A stretch of DNA of 64,000 nucleotides from Cryptomeria japonica. Lineage: Eukaryota > Streptophyta > Pinopsida > Cupressales > Cupressaceae. Positions within the stretch are counted from its first letter, which is position 1. Every line of letters begins with the position of its first letter. Below, piece after piece: positions 23,523 to 35,540 of the stretch. Made by a program: the position numbers and the translations under genes. Where the stretch lies: contig NC_081412.1 in NCBI RefSeq assembly GCF_030272615.1, forward strand, positions 544,532,370 to 544,596,369. The letters run 5' to 3'. The notes under the pieces are model-generated. The model saw only the letters and a program-made list of their open reading frames with translations. It was not told the origin of the DNA and ran no database searches.

Positions 23523-24730
23523 GTGGAGGAACTTGTCACCAGGAACATCATGAATTCCTTGTGGGTTAATGAGGAAGGAACTGCGGCTCCCACGACTCAA
23601 TCACGCTTGTCAACTATACTAATGAGTGAGGCCGAGCCACCTAGGTCCCAAGAAGAGGGTAAGCCTAAACCAAATCTATTCTATTTGACTCTCATTATAG
23701 AAGACAAGTTGTTGCATAATTCCATGATAGACTCTAACGCTAACACCACCGTCATGCCAAAGCACATTGTCGAGGTTTTGAAAATCAAATATGAACCTCT
23801 AAGTAGAGGTGTTATGCAATTAGACAAAAACAAAGTTCAGACCATGGGTCTTATCAAAAGTTTTCCGCTAACACTCTTTGCATGTCCTAGTGTCACTGTA
23901 ACTCAAGAGGTAGTAGTCATTGATATATCCCCTTTTTTGGGCCTCTGTCTCTCCTATGACTTTACTACTAAGATAGGAGATTACCTATCCCTAGATTGGA
24001 CTCATTTGATCCTCTGGACCCAACATGGGGCCAAAATCAAAATCCTTTCACAATCCATACATGTCAAGCATATAGTTGATCAATCCATGATCAACTTTGA
24101 ACCAACCCATACCTCCATCTCTAATGAGGAGAGGGAAAATTTAGAGCTTCTAGAGGATGAAGAGGTGACCGATGACATTACACCAGAACAGGAGGTCTTC
24201 CTTAATGAGTTCATAAAATCTGACCCATATGCCAATTGCCATGCTAAAGCTCTTGGGACCTATTGTATTCTTTGTGAGGATCAGATTATCCCCAAATTGA
24301 CTAAAGAACCACTAGAAAAGGAGGAGTTGTCTTCTTCTCTATGGACCTTGCACTTTGATGGTGCCAGATGCAAAGTAGGATCAAGAGCTAGATTTTTCCT
24401 TACGTCACCCTTTGGCAAACAAGTCCCGAGATCTTTTTGCCTGCAATTTTCTTGCTCAAACAATGAAGCTGAGTACGAGGGACTAATTCAAGGTTCAAGC
24501 TTAGCAGTGAGAATGGGGACTAAATAGTTGAAAGTATTAGGAGTTTCCAAACTAATAGTGCACCAATTATGCAAGATCTTGAGTGCCGAACATGTTCGCA
24601 TGAGGTCATATCACCATAGAATATGGGATTTGAGTGAAAGCTTTGATGGTTTCAATACTTAGAGGATCCCCTACAAGGAAAATGCAACCACTGACCAGAT
24701 GGCCACTATTGGGTCACAATTCGACCCTGC
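23523..24730 (+). pseudogene. Protease fused to archaeal-type RNase H
   Basis: One open frame of 334 codons (23523-24527). Residues ~60-180 are the aspartic protease (LHNSMIDSNANTTVMPKHI; the usual DSG is DSN), followed by GVMQLDKNKVQTMG and CPSVTVTQEVVVID. Residues ~270-334 are an archaeal-type RNase H: LWTLHFDGARCKVGSRA (catalytic Asp) and SNNEAEYEGLIQGSSLA (catalytic Glu). A TAG at 24526 breaks it, but the frame continues with LKVLGVSKLIVHQ and ENATTDQMATIG (24530-24710), the end of this domain. In Tat elements the extra RNase H is thought to help degrade template RNA. It lies upstream of the RT here. Confidence 0.8.
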
Positions 24731-25059
24731 TACGAAATTGCTTACCAACTCTTAGGTGGTCTGTGTGATTGTTCGACCAGCTATTCCAGAAAACAACACC
24801 CATTAGAAAGTATTTGAAAGTGATGAACAAATTTCCATGTTCATCTAACACTCCGGTGATATACAGATCAAATACAACATAAGGTAAAAGAGGCCTATGA
24901 AGATCAAATCATTTAGTTGAAATTCAATAAACGCTCGAATGGACTGATCACCCTTCAGAATTTATTTGATCATGATGATTCCAAAAATGATAAAAGAAAA
25001 CTCACAGTTGACAAGGGTGACTACACTGAAATGCCAATGGGAAATGGGAGAAAGCTCAA

Positions 25060-26330
25060 GGTTGGATAGGAGGTTTCTCCAAAGTACAAAGAAAGGTTGA
25101 ATCACTTTTGTAATGAATACCTTGGTGTGATTGCATGGTCATACATAGAATTGAAAGGTTATAACCCCAACATAATCCAACATAAAATTGAACTTACTAA
25201 TGGAGCCAAGCCAATTTGACAAAAACAAAGGCCCGTTAATCCAAAGATTGAGACTCTCATGGAGAAAAAATTGAATAAGTTAATAGAGTCCAAAAATATT
25301 TAGACCCTTAAGCACAATATGTGGGTCTCAAATTTGGTACCAATCAGGAAGAAGAATGGAGATATCTATCTCTGTGTAGATTTTTGTGACTTGAATCAAG
25401 CCTCCCTGAAAGATCACTACCCCCTACCACAAATGGAACAGTTGTTGCACATTGTGGATGGGTCTGAAATGTTCTCAATGTTAGATGGATTCTCAAGCTA
25501 TAACCAAGTGCTAGTCAAGCCAGAAGATCAACACAAGACCACATTCACCACCAATTGGGGAATGTTTTCCTACCATAGATGTCATTTGGATTGTCAAACA
25601 TGGGTGCGACCTTTCAGAGGCCCATGGATTTGGATTTTATGGAGATAAAAACAATCATCCTTATCTACTTAGATGATTTGACTATGTTCTCAAAACACAA
25701 AGACGATCATTTTGATCATCTTGAGATAGTTTTCCAAAAGTACCTAGAATTTGGTATCTCCTTGAAACCAAAGAAATTTATGGGAAATTTCTGGGACATG
25801 TCGTGTCTAAAAGAGGAGTCGCAATTGATCCCAATCATGTGAAAGCAATAAAAGAGCTCCCTCTTTCTTTCAACAAGAAAGGTGTCCAATCATTCTTGGG
25901 AAAAGTTAATTTTGTTAGTCATTTCATCTCTAATTTTGACAGGATGATAAGGCCTGTCATACTTATGCTAAAAAAAGACATGCATTTTAAGTGGACCCCT
26001 TAAGGAAAGGAGGTATTCGAGAAGATAAAAGATGCCATTTCATCAGCCCTAGTTCTTTCCAATCTCGACATGTCTAAGGATTTCATAATGTATGCCTTCT
26101 CCAACAATTACAGTATTGTCGTAGTTTTAACCCAGAAGTATTTAGATCAAAAGGGCGCACATCCAATAGCCTTCCATTAAAAAATGCTAAAAGAATATGA
26201 GGCCAAGTACAACTTGTTTGAGAAGCAAGCCCTGGCCATTGTCAAAGGCTTAAAAAATTTCTGACATTTCATTGCCTATAACAAAACTACCATATATGTT
26301 GTCATTCCTCCAGTCTAAGAATATATAATA
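25060..26330 (+). pseudogene. Tat-type Ty3-gypsy reverse transcriptase and RNase H
   Basis: RT starts around IIAWSYIELKGY (25120) and QRPVNPKIETLMEKKLNKL (25230-25280). It continues WVSNLVPIRKKNGDIYLCVD, HYPLPQMEQLL and DGFSSYNQVLV, shifts frame near 25575, then MSFGLSNMGATFQRPMD and the catalytic ILIYLDDLTMFS (about 25660). KKGVQSFLGKVNFV (25880) ends the RT. The RNase H follows (TQKYLDQKGAHPIAFH, 26130-26180; KYNLFEKQALAIVKGLKNF) with two stops. Product: copies element RNA to DNA. Not functional as it stands. Confidence 0.88.
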
Positions 26331-27580
26331 GAAGGCGACATTATAGAAAAAAGAACCAACTGGATTACTAAAATCCTAGAGTATGACATTGACGTCAAAC
26401 CTACTAAGGTGATCTGCGAAAAGGGCCTTTGTCAATACATAGCCCAGGAGTTAAGCCCCCAAGAAGCTGAGACCATTGCGGAGGAAGTCATGATGGAAAC
26501 CTTCAAGTTGATGGAAACGTGCTGGATTGCGAACTGAAAAAATTTCATGCTAATTGGAATTTTCGCAGTTCATATTCCCCTTGAAAAGAGGAGGTTCTAT
26601 AGAATGCAAAATAGTAGATACCACTTGGTGGAGGGGGTGATTTTGAAAATAAATTTTGATGGAATTTTACTCCACTATGTGAACAAATATCAAGCCAACA
26701 AGATCTTGCATGAATTCCATGACGAACTTGCAGGGGGTCACTATTCAGCACCAACCACTATCATTACAATTACTAGGAATTCTAGTTTTACGTGGAAGAT
26801 TTAGGAATGCAGCAATGCCGCTTAGATGAATAGTGGTCGAAGAACCCCTCACCCAGTGTGGTCTAGACTTCATAGGAATGATCAATCTGTTGATCTCAGT
26901 CAGACACAAATGGATCCTCACTACCACTAATTACTGCACTAGATGTGTTGAATCTGTACCTCTAAGAAATGCTACAGAAACACAAATCATAGTGTTTCAG
27001 GAAGAGCTAGTATACTAGTATGGCCCGCCAATAACCATAATATCAGATAATGCATGAGCATTTACAGGGTGCTGAGTGACCCAATTCACTCTCAGCCAAG
27101 GTATTTACCTAAAAAAATCTTCAAACTATTACCCACATGGGAATGGCCTAGCTGAGTCCACTAACAAGAACCCGATAAGACTCATCAAAAGAATTAGATC
27201 TAAGTACAAAAGGGAATGGCGCCATCACCTGAAGAGAGAATTATTGGTAGACTGAATCACACCCAAACTGATCCTCAATAATTCTCCGTACAAGACTCAT
27301 CAAAAGAATTTTGAGTCGCTTCAAAACCATCAGGAAACCGTTAAGAGGTGGTTTGATGATAAGAAAAGTTATAACCTGGGATTCAAGGAGCAGGATCTCA
27401 TCTTGAAATACAATGAGAGGGCTACTAGGCTAGGTCAGCATGCTAAATTTGATGGCTTATGTGAGGGAACTTTTTGTACAACCAATTGCAAGAAGTTCAA
27501 TGTATTTGACCTTGAATACATGCAGCGACAATCCCTCGAAATCCTAGTTAACATATTTCACCTCAAACATTTCTATTAAA
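26330..27580 (+). pseudogene. Tat-type Ty3-gypsy integrase (internal deletion)
   Basis: The N-terminal zinc-binding region is half present: ILHEFHDELAGGHYSAPTT (26702-26758) gives the two His, but the sequence jumps at about 26805-26830 to the core, so the CxxC pair is missing. The core has GLDFIGMINLL (D, about 26863), ITIISDNA (D, 27032) and HGNGLAESTNK (E, 27133). The C-terminal part reads FDDKKSYNLGFKEQDLILKY and ends FHLKHFY before TAA at about 27579. Several stops. The deletion removes residues needed for zinc binding. Confidence 0.85.
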
Positions 27581-27850
27581 GAATTTGTAGCTCCATGTAA
27601 ATAGCGTAATTTTAGGAGTGTAAATTTTGTGTTCCTATATTTATTTAATTATTATCTTCATGCATTACAAAGAGAAAAAATTAAACCATAAGATACATTA
27701 TAAATGAGCAAAAAGAGACATTATATTATATTATAGTATCTTTTTTGTACAATGCATAAGAAAGGCTTGTGGCCTATGAGGTAGCAAAGCAAGGTGGCAA
27801 GTTGTCAAAGCAAAGGTGGTAGGTTGCCAAAGCAAGGTGTGTAGTTCTTT
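27580..27850. other. Spacer after integrase
   Basis: AT-rich non-coding sequence. Near 27780-27840 there are three imperfect copies of an AAGCAAGGTGGCAAGTTG-type ~25-bp word. Confidence 0.5.
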
Positions 27851-27852
27851 TA

Positions 27853-28650
27853 TCAATCATCTTCTTCATCCTCCTCCTCTTCCATGAGGAAATCCGAGTC
27901 GTAGTCATCGTTGTCATCCCCTTCCTCCATCCATTTATAACCAAAGTCATTGTCCAACTCTTGGAATATTGTGACGTGCACCAGGCATGGAGGGATGTGT
28001 GGCATTAGAGTCCTCGGGAAGATGTAGTCCCATAAATCAGTATACCAAGTTGTTCTAGCCGGAACAGGCTCTATCATATGAGCTCAAAGGAGGAATTGAG
28101 CAGCACATTCTGCTCGAAAGTGGTGGGCAGACAATGTCATCATCCTCAAACCACTGATTAGCAGATGCCATTCCACATATTCTTTAGATGCTATGAAGTG
28201 TTGTAGGTCTAAAGCCAAAGGCAGACCCTAGAAGGGAACAACATATTGCACTACTTCTTCAAGAATGCTCAGATACTCAAATGGGAAGAGTGTCCAAGTT
28301 AGCTCCACTTCTAGAAATTCATTCATCCCAATGTCGGTACCGATCCATATCATTGATAAAATCCTCACCAAGAACCCATTTTATGGATGCAATAATCAAA
28401 GGGCTTCTTTGTCGTGTCATGCTCTGCAATCGTTGGTTAGAAATGTTTCCTAGGAAAGCGACTTGTGCCTTGCTATTAGTGAGCATAATAGGAGTATCCA
28501 TGCCTCTAGAAACTCCATTGTTAAGCCAGCTACTATGCAAAAAGATGTCTGAAAAGATATATTTATATCTGATTTCCAATCTTGAATAATAAATGAAAAT
28601 TAAGAGCCACCACCCTCGGTCTTTGATGTGGTTGTCCTTTCTCATAGCTC
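27853..28650 (-). pseudogene. Antisense accessory ORF of the Tat element
   Basis: Minus strand, read from about 28645 to 27853. The first part (28645-28319) is open and ends with WVLGEDFINDMDRYRHWDE. It continues through a few stops (LSAHHFRAECAAQFLL) into an intact last stretch (28077-27853) beginning MIEPVPARTTWYTDLWDYIF and ending in a tail of about 20 Asp/Glu residues. I do not recognise a named domain. An antisense ORF between integrase and the 3' LTR is known from the Grande/Tat group of Ty3 elements, which fits its position. Function unknown. Confidence 0.5.
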
Positions 28651-29039
28651 ATGCAAGTGAATGTTGTTAAGCTTAAGGATTGCATATATCTTGCTCAGAG
28701 CCTTGAGAAGAGAAGCAACGTACTCAAATGCCATGCATATCCTAAAGTATGTTTTTCCTAAACCTAATACAGTGGAGGACCGTTTTAGCTTGTGTTAGCC
28801 TTGCTAGTCATGAATGTTTTCCTTAATGATGAGATTTGTCTTGGAAAGCAAATCATCTCAAGTAGCTTAAAATGATAGCGTATTAAGTGAATATCCTTTT
28901 AAAAGTGCAATGCCAGCGCCTCTTCATGTTTCAGCATTAATGTCACATGGAAAATGAGGTGGCATACATGCAGACCAATACCTATAATAAACACACTTTT
29001 TTGCATGCAAATCTAGGCATGTGATGCATTTAAAGATGG

Positions 29040-31305
29040 AAGCCTCAAAAGTGCATGGAAGATATTCATTCTGCATTTCGAGTGCCAAAGTCCTCAAGAA
29101 GTGTCAAGAAGCTTGTTTATAGAGAAATGCATATTACAGCAAGAGCCCCTAGCCCATCTCAGGGCAAGATGTTGTTTGATGTGTACAAGGAGATCTCATA
29201 TGCGTCTCACACTATGCCTCCAAAGCCAGACTACTTGAAACTAAGCCTAGGTTGAAGACGAACACTTGTGACCCCATGGCGGTAATTGATACATTTGAAG
29301 AAGTCATTGTGCCTAATCTGCACAAACAGTTGAAGGGCCTCATGGAGTCTGCATGTGCGAGAATGTTGAACCATAGGAATGAGTCGTTGTCTACAACATT
29401 TAAATTATGGAAAAACAATGTTCCCCAATTATTGGTGCCCATGGTTCTACATTGCTCAGGATTTGTTGTTGCATGCATGAGAAGATTCATGCATGATCCT
29501 TCTTCAATAAAGAGGTCTTCTTTGAGGGTTATCATAACCCCAAATGCTATTCAGGACATGTTGTGTTTCCCCAAAATTGATATTACAGAGATTTTTGACA
29601 AGGATGTCATGGAAGACTACTGGTATACCAGGCAAGATATCATCCTCTTCTATCAAGCCACATTAAATTAAAGCTCATTGATTGAACCTCCCAATCTCCC
29701 AATGCCCTATAGCGACCTAAAGATAGATGACCTTAAACACATTGCCTCAACAATTGCGTTCCTATGCGGTCATGACAGTGACTAGGAGATCTCACCTCCC
29801 ATGATGGGGTTTCTTTTTAAATGTTAGAAACAGAGAGAGACATTATATTTTGACTTCCCTATGTTGATAGCCAAAGAGATGACAAGGCAGTTGGTCAAGT
29901 TTGAGCAGCCGCGATGGTTCATACACCAAAATTACCCTTTCTTTAGTTAGTAATGTGATTGGCTACCGATGATGAGAAAGGAAACAAGATGTTGATGTTT
30001 GCTTGGACACTCGTCTTGTCAGCCACCTATGATTCATATTATCTTTCAGATTGTTTCCTAGCCCCCGCCTTTTAGAATTTTGGTATTATTCCTCAAGAGC
30101 CTCTTACCTGATTTTCCTAGATTCAAGTGAATTGGATGAGTAACGAACGTCCCCGCTATGATTGGTTCTTGGGGAGAGATTTTTCTTTCATCTGTATACC
30201 TGGTTTTTTTGAGGAACAATGCCGCCTTCCTACGTATGTCACTAAAAGGACCTTGGCTCTTGAAATATTCAGGCAGTTGGTGGAAGTTGAGAAGGCTATA
30301 GGGTCAGGGAAACATGATACACCTATAACTGAAGACCACAAGGCAATTGGCCCCATCTTCCTCGAATGGAAGAGTATCATTGAGATGGTCTTTACCTCCA
30401 AGCTGGTGCAACTCGGCTTGGTAGTAATTGATGATGTATAGAGTTATGACATAGATGGGTGCTTGTCCAACAAAAATAGAAGGAATGCCATCAAGATTGT
30501 GCCATAGAACTCCTGGGAAGGCCGCACCAATCCACCAATGAATAAACTAAGCCTCTATATTTATCCTAGTAATTTTCCTGAGATTGTGTGACCCCCATGG
30601 TTGAGTTTCTACACTCCCCTGTAGAGGCACAACCCACATAATCCTATTCCTTAGAATATGTTGCAAACCATGAAAGAAGACTTTTGCTCTAGAAAGAAGA
30701 GAAAGCATCTCTAGATCTACTGTCAAGAAACTCAACAAGTTAGGGCTAATGTGGGTAACGCTCCTTTGGACATGTATTTCAAAGAGACATGGAAAAAGAA
30801 TGATAATGATGAGAAGGAGCTGAGTGATGAGTCCCCATGTGAAAACTCATCCCCCGAGGAGGCTCAATAATAAGAGGTGAAGATTATAAATGCTGAAGAG
30901 CAAGATGTTGAGACTAACATTTTAGTTGCTTTCACCAACCCAACTCGGAGACTGCATTCCCAATCTTAAAAAAGACCAATCGAGAAGCATATCTCGTACC
31001 CCCCATCCAAAAAGAAATAAACTATGGGTTCTACAAAGAAGGGTTTATCTTCTTGAGTTATTGTAGCTCCTTCAACCTCTCAATAGGTGGCAACTTTTAC
31101 GGTTTAGGTATGCCTTCCTCCTACCCTCCTCTCTTCTTAGTCTCTAGTTTCCTCGGCATCCCAAGTTGCACGCATGTCTACCCAGGTCCCTACTGCTCTT
31201 ATAATAGCACCCATTGGATCATCGGTTAAGCCTCAGGTTGTGTTCATGAACACCCCTTTGCAGTAGGCTATATTGTTGCATGTTGCTTCCTCATTCCTTG
31301 CCCCT
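29040..31305 (+). pseudogene. Sense accessory ORF, first part (split by CACTA)
   Basis: Protein-like frame after the antisense ORF, with stops and shifts. Recognisable stretches are FRVPKSSRSVKKL (29077), PKPDYLKL (29221), FEEVIVPNLHKQLKGLMESA (29298-29358), SSLRVIITPNAIQDMLCFPK (29517), EDYWYTRQDIILFYQATLN (29612), RYDWFLGRDFSFICIPGFFE (30150) and a Ser/Thr/Pro/Lys-rich linker (30790-31300). The frame runs VASSFLAP up to the CACTA insertion and continues after it at 40710. Accessory ORFs of this layout occur in plant Ty3 elements; their role is unknown. Confidence 0.55.
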
Positions 31306-31540
31306 CACTAATACATTTGGCCTAAAATTCTAACAGAGGTTTCTGATGGAGAAGGTATATTGTGAAAAAATTTGATTTTTTTTTTTAAATTGCCTAAATT
31401 CGTCAGAATTAGGATGATAATTCAATATATGTTTTTGACAAAGAAGAAATTGGCAACAACATTTGTGTTTTTTACAAAAAGTGCCCGCGTTCGTCGAAAT
31501 TTCAACGACAGCGGGCATTACTTTAAAAAAAAAAAAGACC
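31306..31540. repeat. CACTA 1 left terminal and subterminal repeats
   Basis: TIR at 31306, followed by CGTCAGAATTAGGATGAT (about 31399) and CGTCGAAATTTCAACGAC (about 31492), imperfect palindromes of the same word found at the right end and in CACTA element 2. Confidence 0.8.
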
Positions 31541-31569
31541 AAGACATATGAAATCATTTTGTGGCCTCT

Positions 31570-31755
31570 TCACATTCTCATGTTGCTGCCCCAGCAGTGT
31601 ATTCTTGCCTGCAGTTCCACCTCTGTCAAACCCCAGCAACTGTATCGAGGTTGTATTTGTGTAATGCCATGACTGGTTTTTTCTGGGAGGATGGAGCCAT
31701 AACCTTTCTCGAGTGAGTCGATCAATCCAATGAAGCTGGCTACCTCACATCCCAA
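31570..31755 (-). other. Coding-like antisense fragment inside CACTA 1, unidentified
   Basis: The minus strand is open for 61 codons with balanced amino-acid composition (GCEVASFIGLIDSLEKGYGS at the start), unlike the surrounding AT-rich DNA. The GC content is higher than its neighbours. I do not recognise the protein. It may be a captured host-gene fragment, or chance. Confidence 0.3.
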
Positions 31756-32325
31756 AGTGAGTTTTATATCTCAAACTACTGTTGGAGGATCTGCATACAG
31801 AGTGTACAGAGTGAGCTAAACATAATGTAGTATTGCCGGTCTTGCTTGCTTGTATAGAAGAATTAGGTTATTACTATGGATATTTGTTTCTTTCTGGAGG
31901 ACAATGAAGCTATGAATTTCTTGTGATAGAGGACCGACGGAAGCAATGAATGTCTTACGATAGAGGCAGATCAATCCATGTCGAGTGTTCTTCGCCACTA
32001 TAGTTGAGGGCTTCCCAATTCTCGCTAACTCTAGTCGGGCTTGATTTACAACTATCTCCTCCCACACAAACACTCAGAGAGTATTTTTTTAGGGAACGGG
32101 GCATAGTAGTTTCCTCCCCACCAGCACTAGTTTATAAATCCTTAGGGAACTATTTCCTCCACCAACTCTCTTCCTCCGACCTACCCTGCATGAGGGCCCA
32201 CCCAAGTATGAATTGGAGTTGCAGGATCACAGGCATGGGCCATTATAAAGGCAACAAAGGTGGTGACACTAGCAGGAGTAGATTGTATTGCACTTCCACA
32301 CCCGCTTACGAAGAGATACAAGCAA

Positions 32326-32400
32326 AACCTTGGCATTACTAATGCATATGTTGCAGCTCTCAACAAGTTTGGTCATGACCTTGAGAATATAGTAAAGCAG
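32326..32400 (+). pseudogene. Captured exon fragment of alpha-glucan (starch) phosphorylase
   Basis: 25 codons: NLGITNAYVAALNKFGHD followed by LENIVKQ, ending at a possible splice donor (CAG then GTATAG). Plant plastidial phosphorylases have the same sequence shape before their conserved EPDAALGNGG segment: NL.LTGA(Y/F)AEAL..LG..LENVASQ. From memory about half of the residues are identical, with no gap. The enzyme releases glucose-1-phosphate from starch. Nothing of the next exon follows, and the upstream 100 bp stay open in frame but do not match the family. This is best read as an exon fragment captured by the CACTA element. Confidence 0.7.
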
Positions 32401-32409
32401 GTATAGTTA

Positions 32410-33535
32410 TTTGTTAGTTTTGCGATTTCAGTTTACTTGTATCAGAAAAGCATATTATAGTTCCTCATTTCTTATTCTAGTACTTGATCACACTTATGGT
32501 GTATATTTACTATGTGTTCTCCATATTAATGGTCCCCTCTTAAGTAGACAACACAAGGAAACATGTAATGATAGTTTATCAATATAAAGAAATTATTCAA
32601 TTGTACCCAAGTTCTTAGGAAATGCAATGTACTTGTTATATGTGAATCACTTCAAGTGCATTGCTAGGGAAGGACAAGAAGACCATCAGTTAAACCTAGC
32701 ATGTCATAATGCAATTTACAGATTGTGGCCTCTTCATGAGTAGCTCACTTTATGCTTTCACATTCCATTTCCAATCACATAAGGCACATAATGGCATCAC
32801 TTGCATCTTGAAGCCTTGAGCAAGAGTGGAGCTTAGGCTTGACATGCAATGGTTTTTTATATCACATCCCTCTCTTCGTCTCTTAAGCCATGGCTCCATT
32901 GGGTTTGTCATAACAATTTCAGCACCATCCATGATTAGTCCATCATCTTTCATGATTAACAGTAGTGAACTTATCCAATGTCACATAACACCATGCAATG
33001 AAACTTAAGACATAACTCATTATTCTTCTATATGAGATTTTTTAACCAAGATTAATCATATTTCAGCTTGTGTGATAGGTTTTGGCATGGGAATCAACTA
33101 ATAGACAACATAGATATTTATCATCAACCTCCTTTTTTTTCACCAAAGGGATAAAAAATTATTGAACACAATGAGAATTATAGAGCAAGAAGGGCCAGCA
33201 GCTCAACAAAGAACATCAAAGTAGTGCACTTCCCTATCTTCAGCAACTAACTACTCTTGCATGTGAGACTACTCCGAAGATAATTGTCCCCTATCCACAT
33301 GAATATTCCATCGTATTCATACTATTAGTATTTGAATAATTTAGTACAATTATGGTGCACACATTTGAGCAACTCATGCCTATCTAATCTCCATTTGCAT
33401 AACCTAAGAAGGTAGATACAACTAAATAATCTTGAAAGAATTACATAAGAAGGGCACTATTAGAAAAGAACTTATGTACCATGCTAGTTTATGTAGCTAC
33501 TACTAATTATTGCATATAAATAGACGCATGTGTTA
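32410..33535. other. Non-coding CACTA interior
   Basis: AT-rich sequence. Short frames at 32750-33008 lack motifs. Nothing identified. Confidence 0.45.
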
Positions 33536-33540
33536 GAAAG

Positions 33541-34148
33541 TGTTGAAATAGTAGCTAGCTCAGATACCTATCTATTTCATTTTAATGTTGTCAATGACAA
33601 TTAAAATACACATGTATTATTTATTATGTAAATCAAACTTAGGGCTGGGCCCAAATACATGTAACTTGTAATTATGTCTTGCTTGGGCAAGACCTATATA
33701 TAATGTAACTTGTGGATAGGACAAGCCCTATAAATATAACTTGTAATTTGGTCTAACCCTAATTGGGTGATGTAACTTGTGGTCCTATATTGAATGTAAA
33801 TTGTAGATAGGGTAGGTCCAATATGTATATTGAATGTTCCTTCATTTGATGATCATTCTTAAATTTGTATATATTCAACCATACTTGCAAAGTTCAACAA
33901 TGATTAACTATCGACAATCATCAGTTGTAAATCTCATAGCACAAAATATCGATTGGTATCGGTTTACATTAAAACCAATGCACTCCAACTAATATCGGTT
34001 AACATATTAACTATGAACACCGATTGTTATCGGGCTAACCAATGCACTCCGATTAATATCAATTAATATATTAACTGTGAACATTGATTGTTATCGGGCT
34101 TAACTACTATATACCGATTAGTATTGGTTGTCTTGCATATGATAAACA
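33541..34148 (+). repeat. Candidate copia-type LTR with internal tandem repeat
   Basis: Starts TGTTGAAATAG and ends near GATAAACA, followed 5 bp on by ATTAAGTATCAGGGGG, a decayed form of the TTGGTATCAGAGC primer-binding site. A TATA-like CCCTATAAATATAAC lies at 33728. At 33950-34130 there are about two and a half imperfect ~65-bp repeats around CCGATTGTTATCGGGCTAAC. No gag or pol was found downstream and no second LTR, so this is a remnant nested in CACTA 1. Confidence 0.45.
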
Positions 34149-34169
34149 TGTCAATTAAGTATCAGGGGG

Positions 34170-35465
34170 TTTGTTAAGTGATATACATCAATTTAGATTT
34201 CTATCCTCCTCCTTTGTTGACATCCCCTCACCCATTGTCTAATATATCTATGACTTTTCCAACAACTTTTAATATCACAACAAGAGATAATTTTGTATGA
34301 GTTTCTTAAAGCCAACTTTATTACTCTCCCCTTGAAAAATTGAAGAAAAAACCAATAACAAAATTAGGACAATCCTTTTTTCAAGCATCATTAACTATTC
34401 CACTAATGAATGTCATGATTTGGAGATTAAAATTCAACAACTTATTGTAGTTCTAGTAACATTTAAATAATAGATGACAATGAGTTATACACTCATCATA
34501 TCCCTTCTAAATGACATTTATAACCTATTATGTTTTTATCTTTCTATATGACATTGGTAGCTTAATTACCTATTAGGGGCTCATTGTCATTCATGGTACT
34601 ACAATTTCATGTGCAATCATACTTGGGAGACAATGTAATAGCCTAGTTCTTCTTGTCTCTACATTGTGGAGCAAGAATAATAGTTGTCAATTGTTCCTCT
34701 TTTTTAAGGATCCACTTTACCTTTGTTGATTTTTATCTTTTATAACTTGATATCCTTTCTTGCATAGAATTGTCATGAATCCAAATTCTTTCCTTGCTTG
34801 GACATGTGTGTTCCTTGATTAGGACCTCTTTCATTATTTTCTAGGCAAATAAACAAAGACATTGACCTCTCCTCTCTACTTATACACAAAATGGCTAATT
34901 GAAACCACTTCATATACACAAAATGTCTCCTTGCACTGATCGAGCCTCAAAAATGTGACACCCTTGTTCAACTTAAAATGATACTCTACAACATGATGCA
35001 TATCATTCATGAGGTCAAGGTGGTTGCTTTCATGCTCAATAAAAATATGATCAAAACTTTTTGTAGTTTTACCACCATCATAATATCATTTTGCTATTGT
35101 TAACATCATACATCCTCATGCTACGCTCGTAATTCATCGGGCTCTTCAATTTATTCACTCTTTATATGTTAGCGACTACCTTTAACTTATGAACTTTCAA
35201 ATAAACCATCATAATGACCCCTTCACTATCTTGTGTTGAATGAACATCCTTCAATTGGACTGCATTGTATAAGAATTTGGTGTGGATCTTTCATTCTTTC
35301 CTTGATTTGCCATTTTTCATTGTTCCACCCTACAATTTTGTATTTGAGGTATGTAAAATAGTTTCTCTATAGAATATTTTTTATCTCTCTGCATTCTTTT
35401 GGTTGCCTTCATTTAAACTATGTAATGTTTCCATAATATCTCTTTTACAACTATCTCTTCCTTTC
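34170..35465. other. Non-coding CACTA interior
   Basis: AT-rich, no reliable coding signal. It could be the eroded internal region of the LTR element to its left. Confidence 0.4.
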
Positions 35466-35540
35466 TTTTGCAATTAAGAGATCACTTGAATTGTAGGCAG
35501 ACCCCTTCAAATGATAGGGTAGGCTTCCTTTTATACCTAA

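Noticed and set aside
28265-28589. Plus-strand frames of 62 and 102 codons
   Set aside because: Opposite the antisense accessory ORF, which reads better and ends in a continuous acidic tail.
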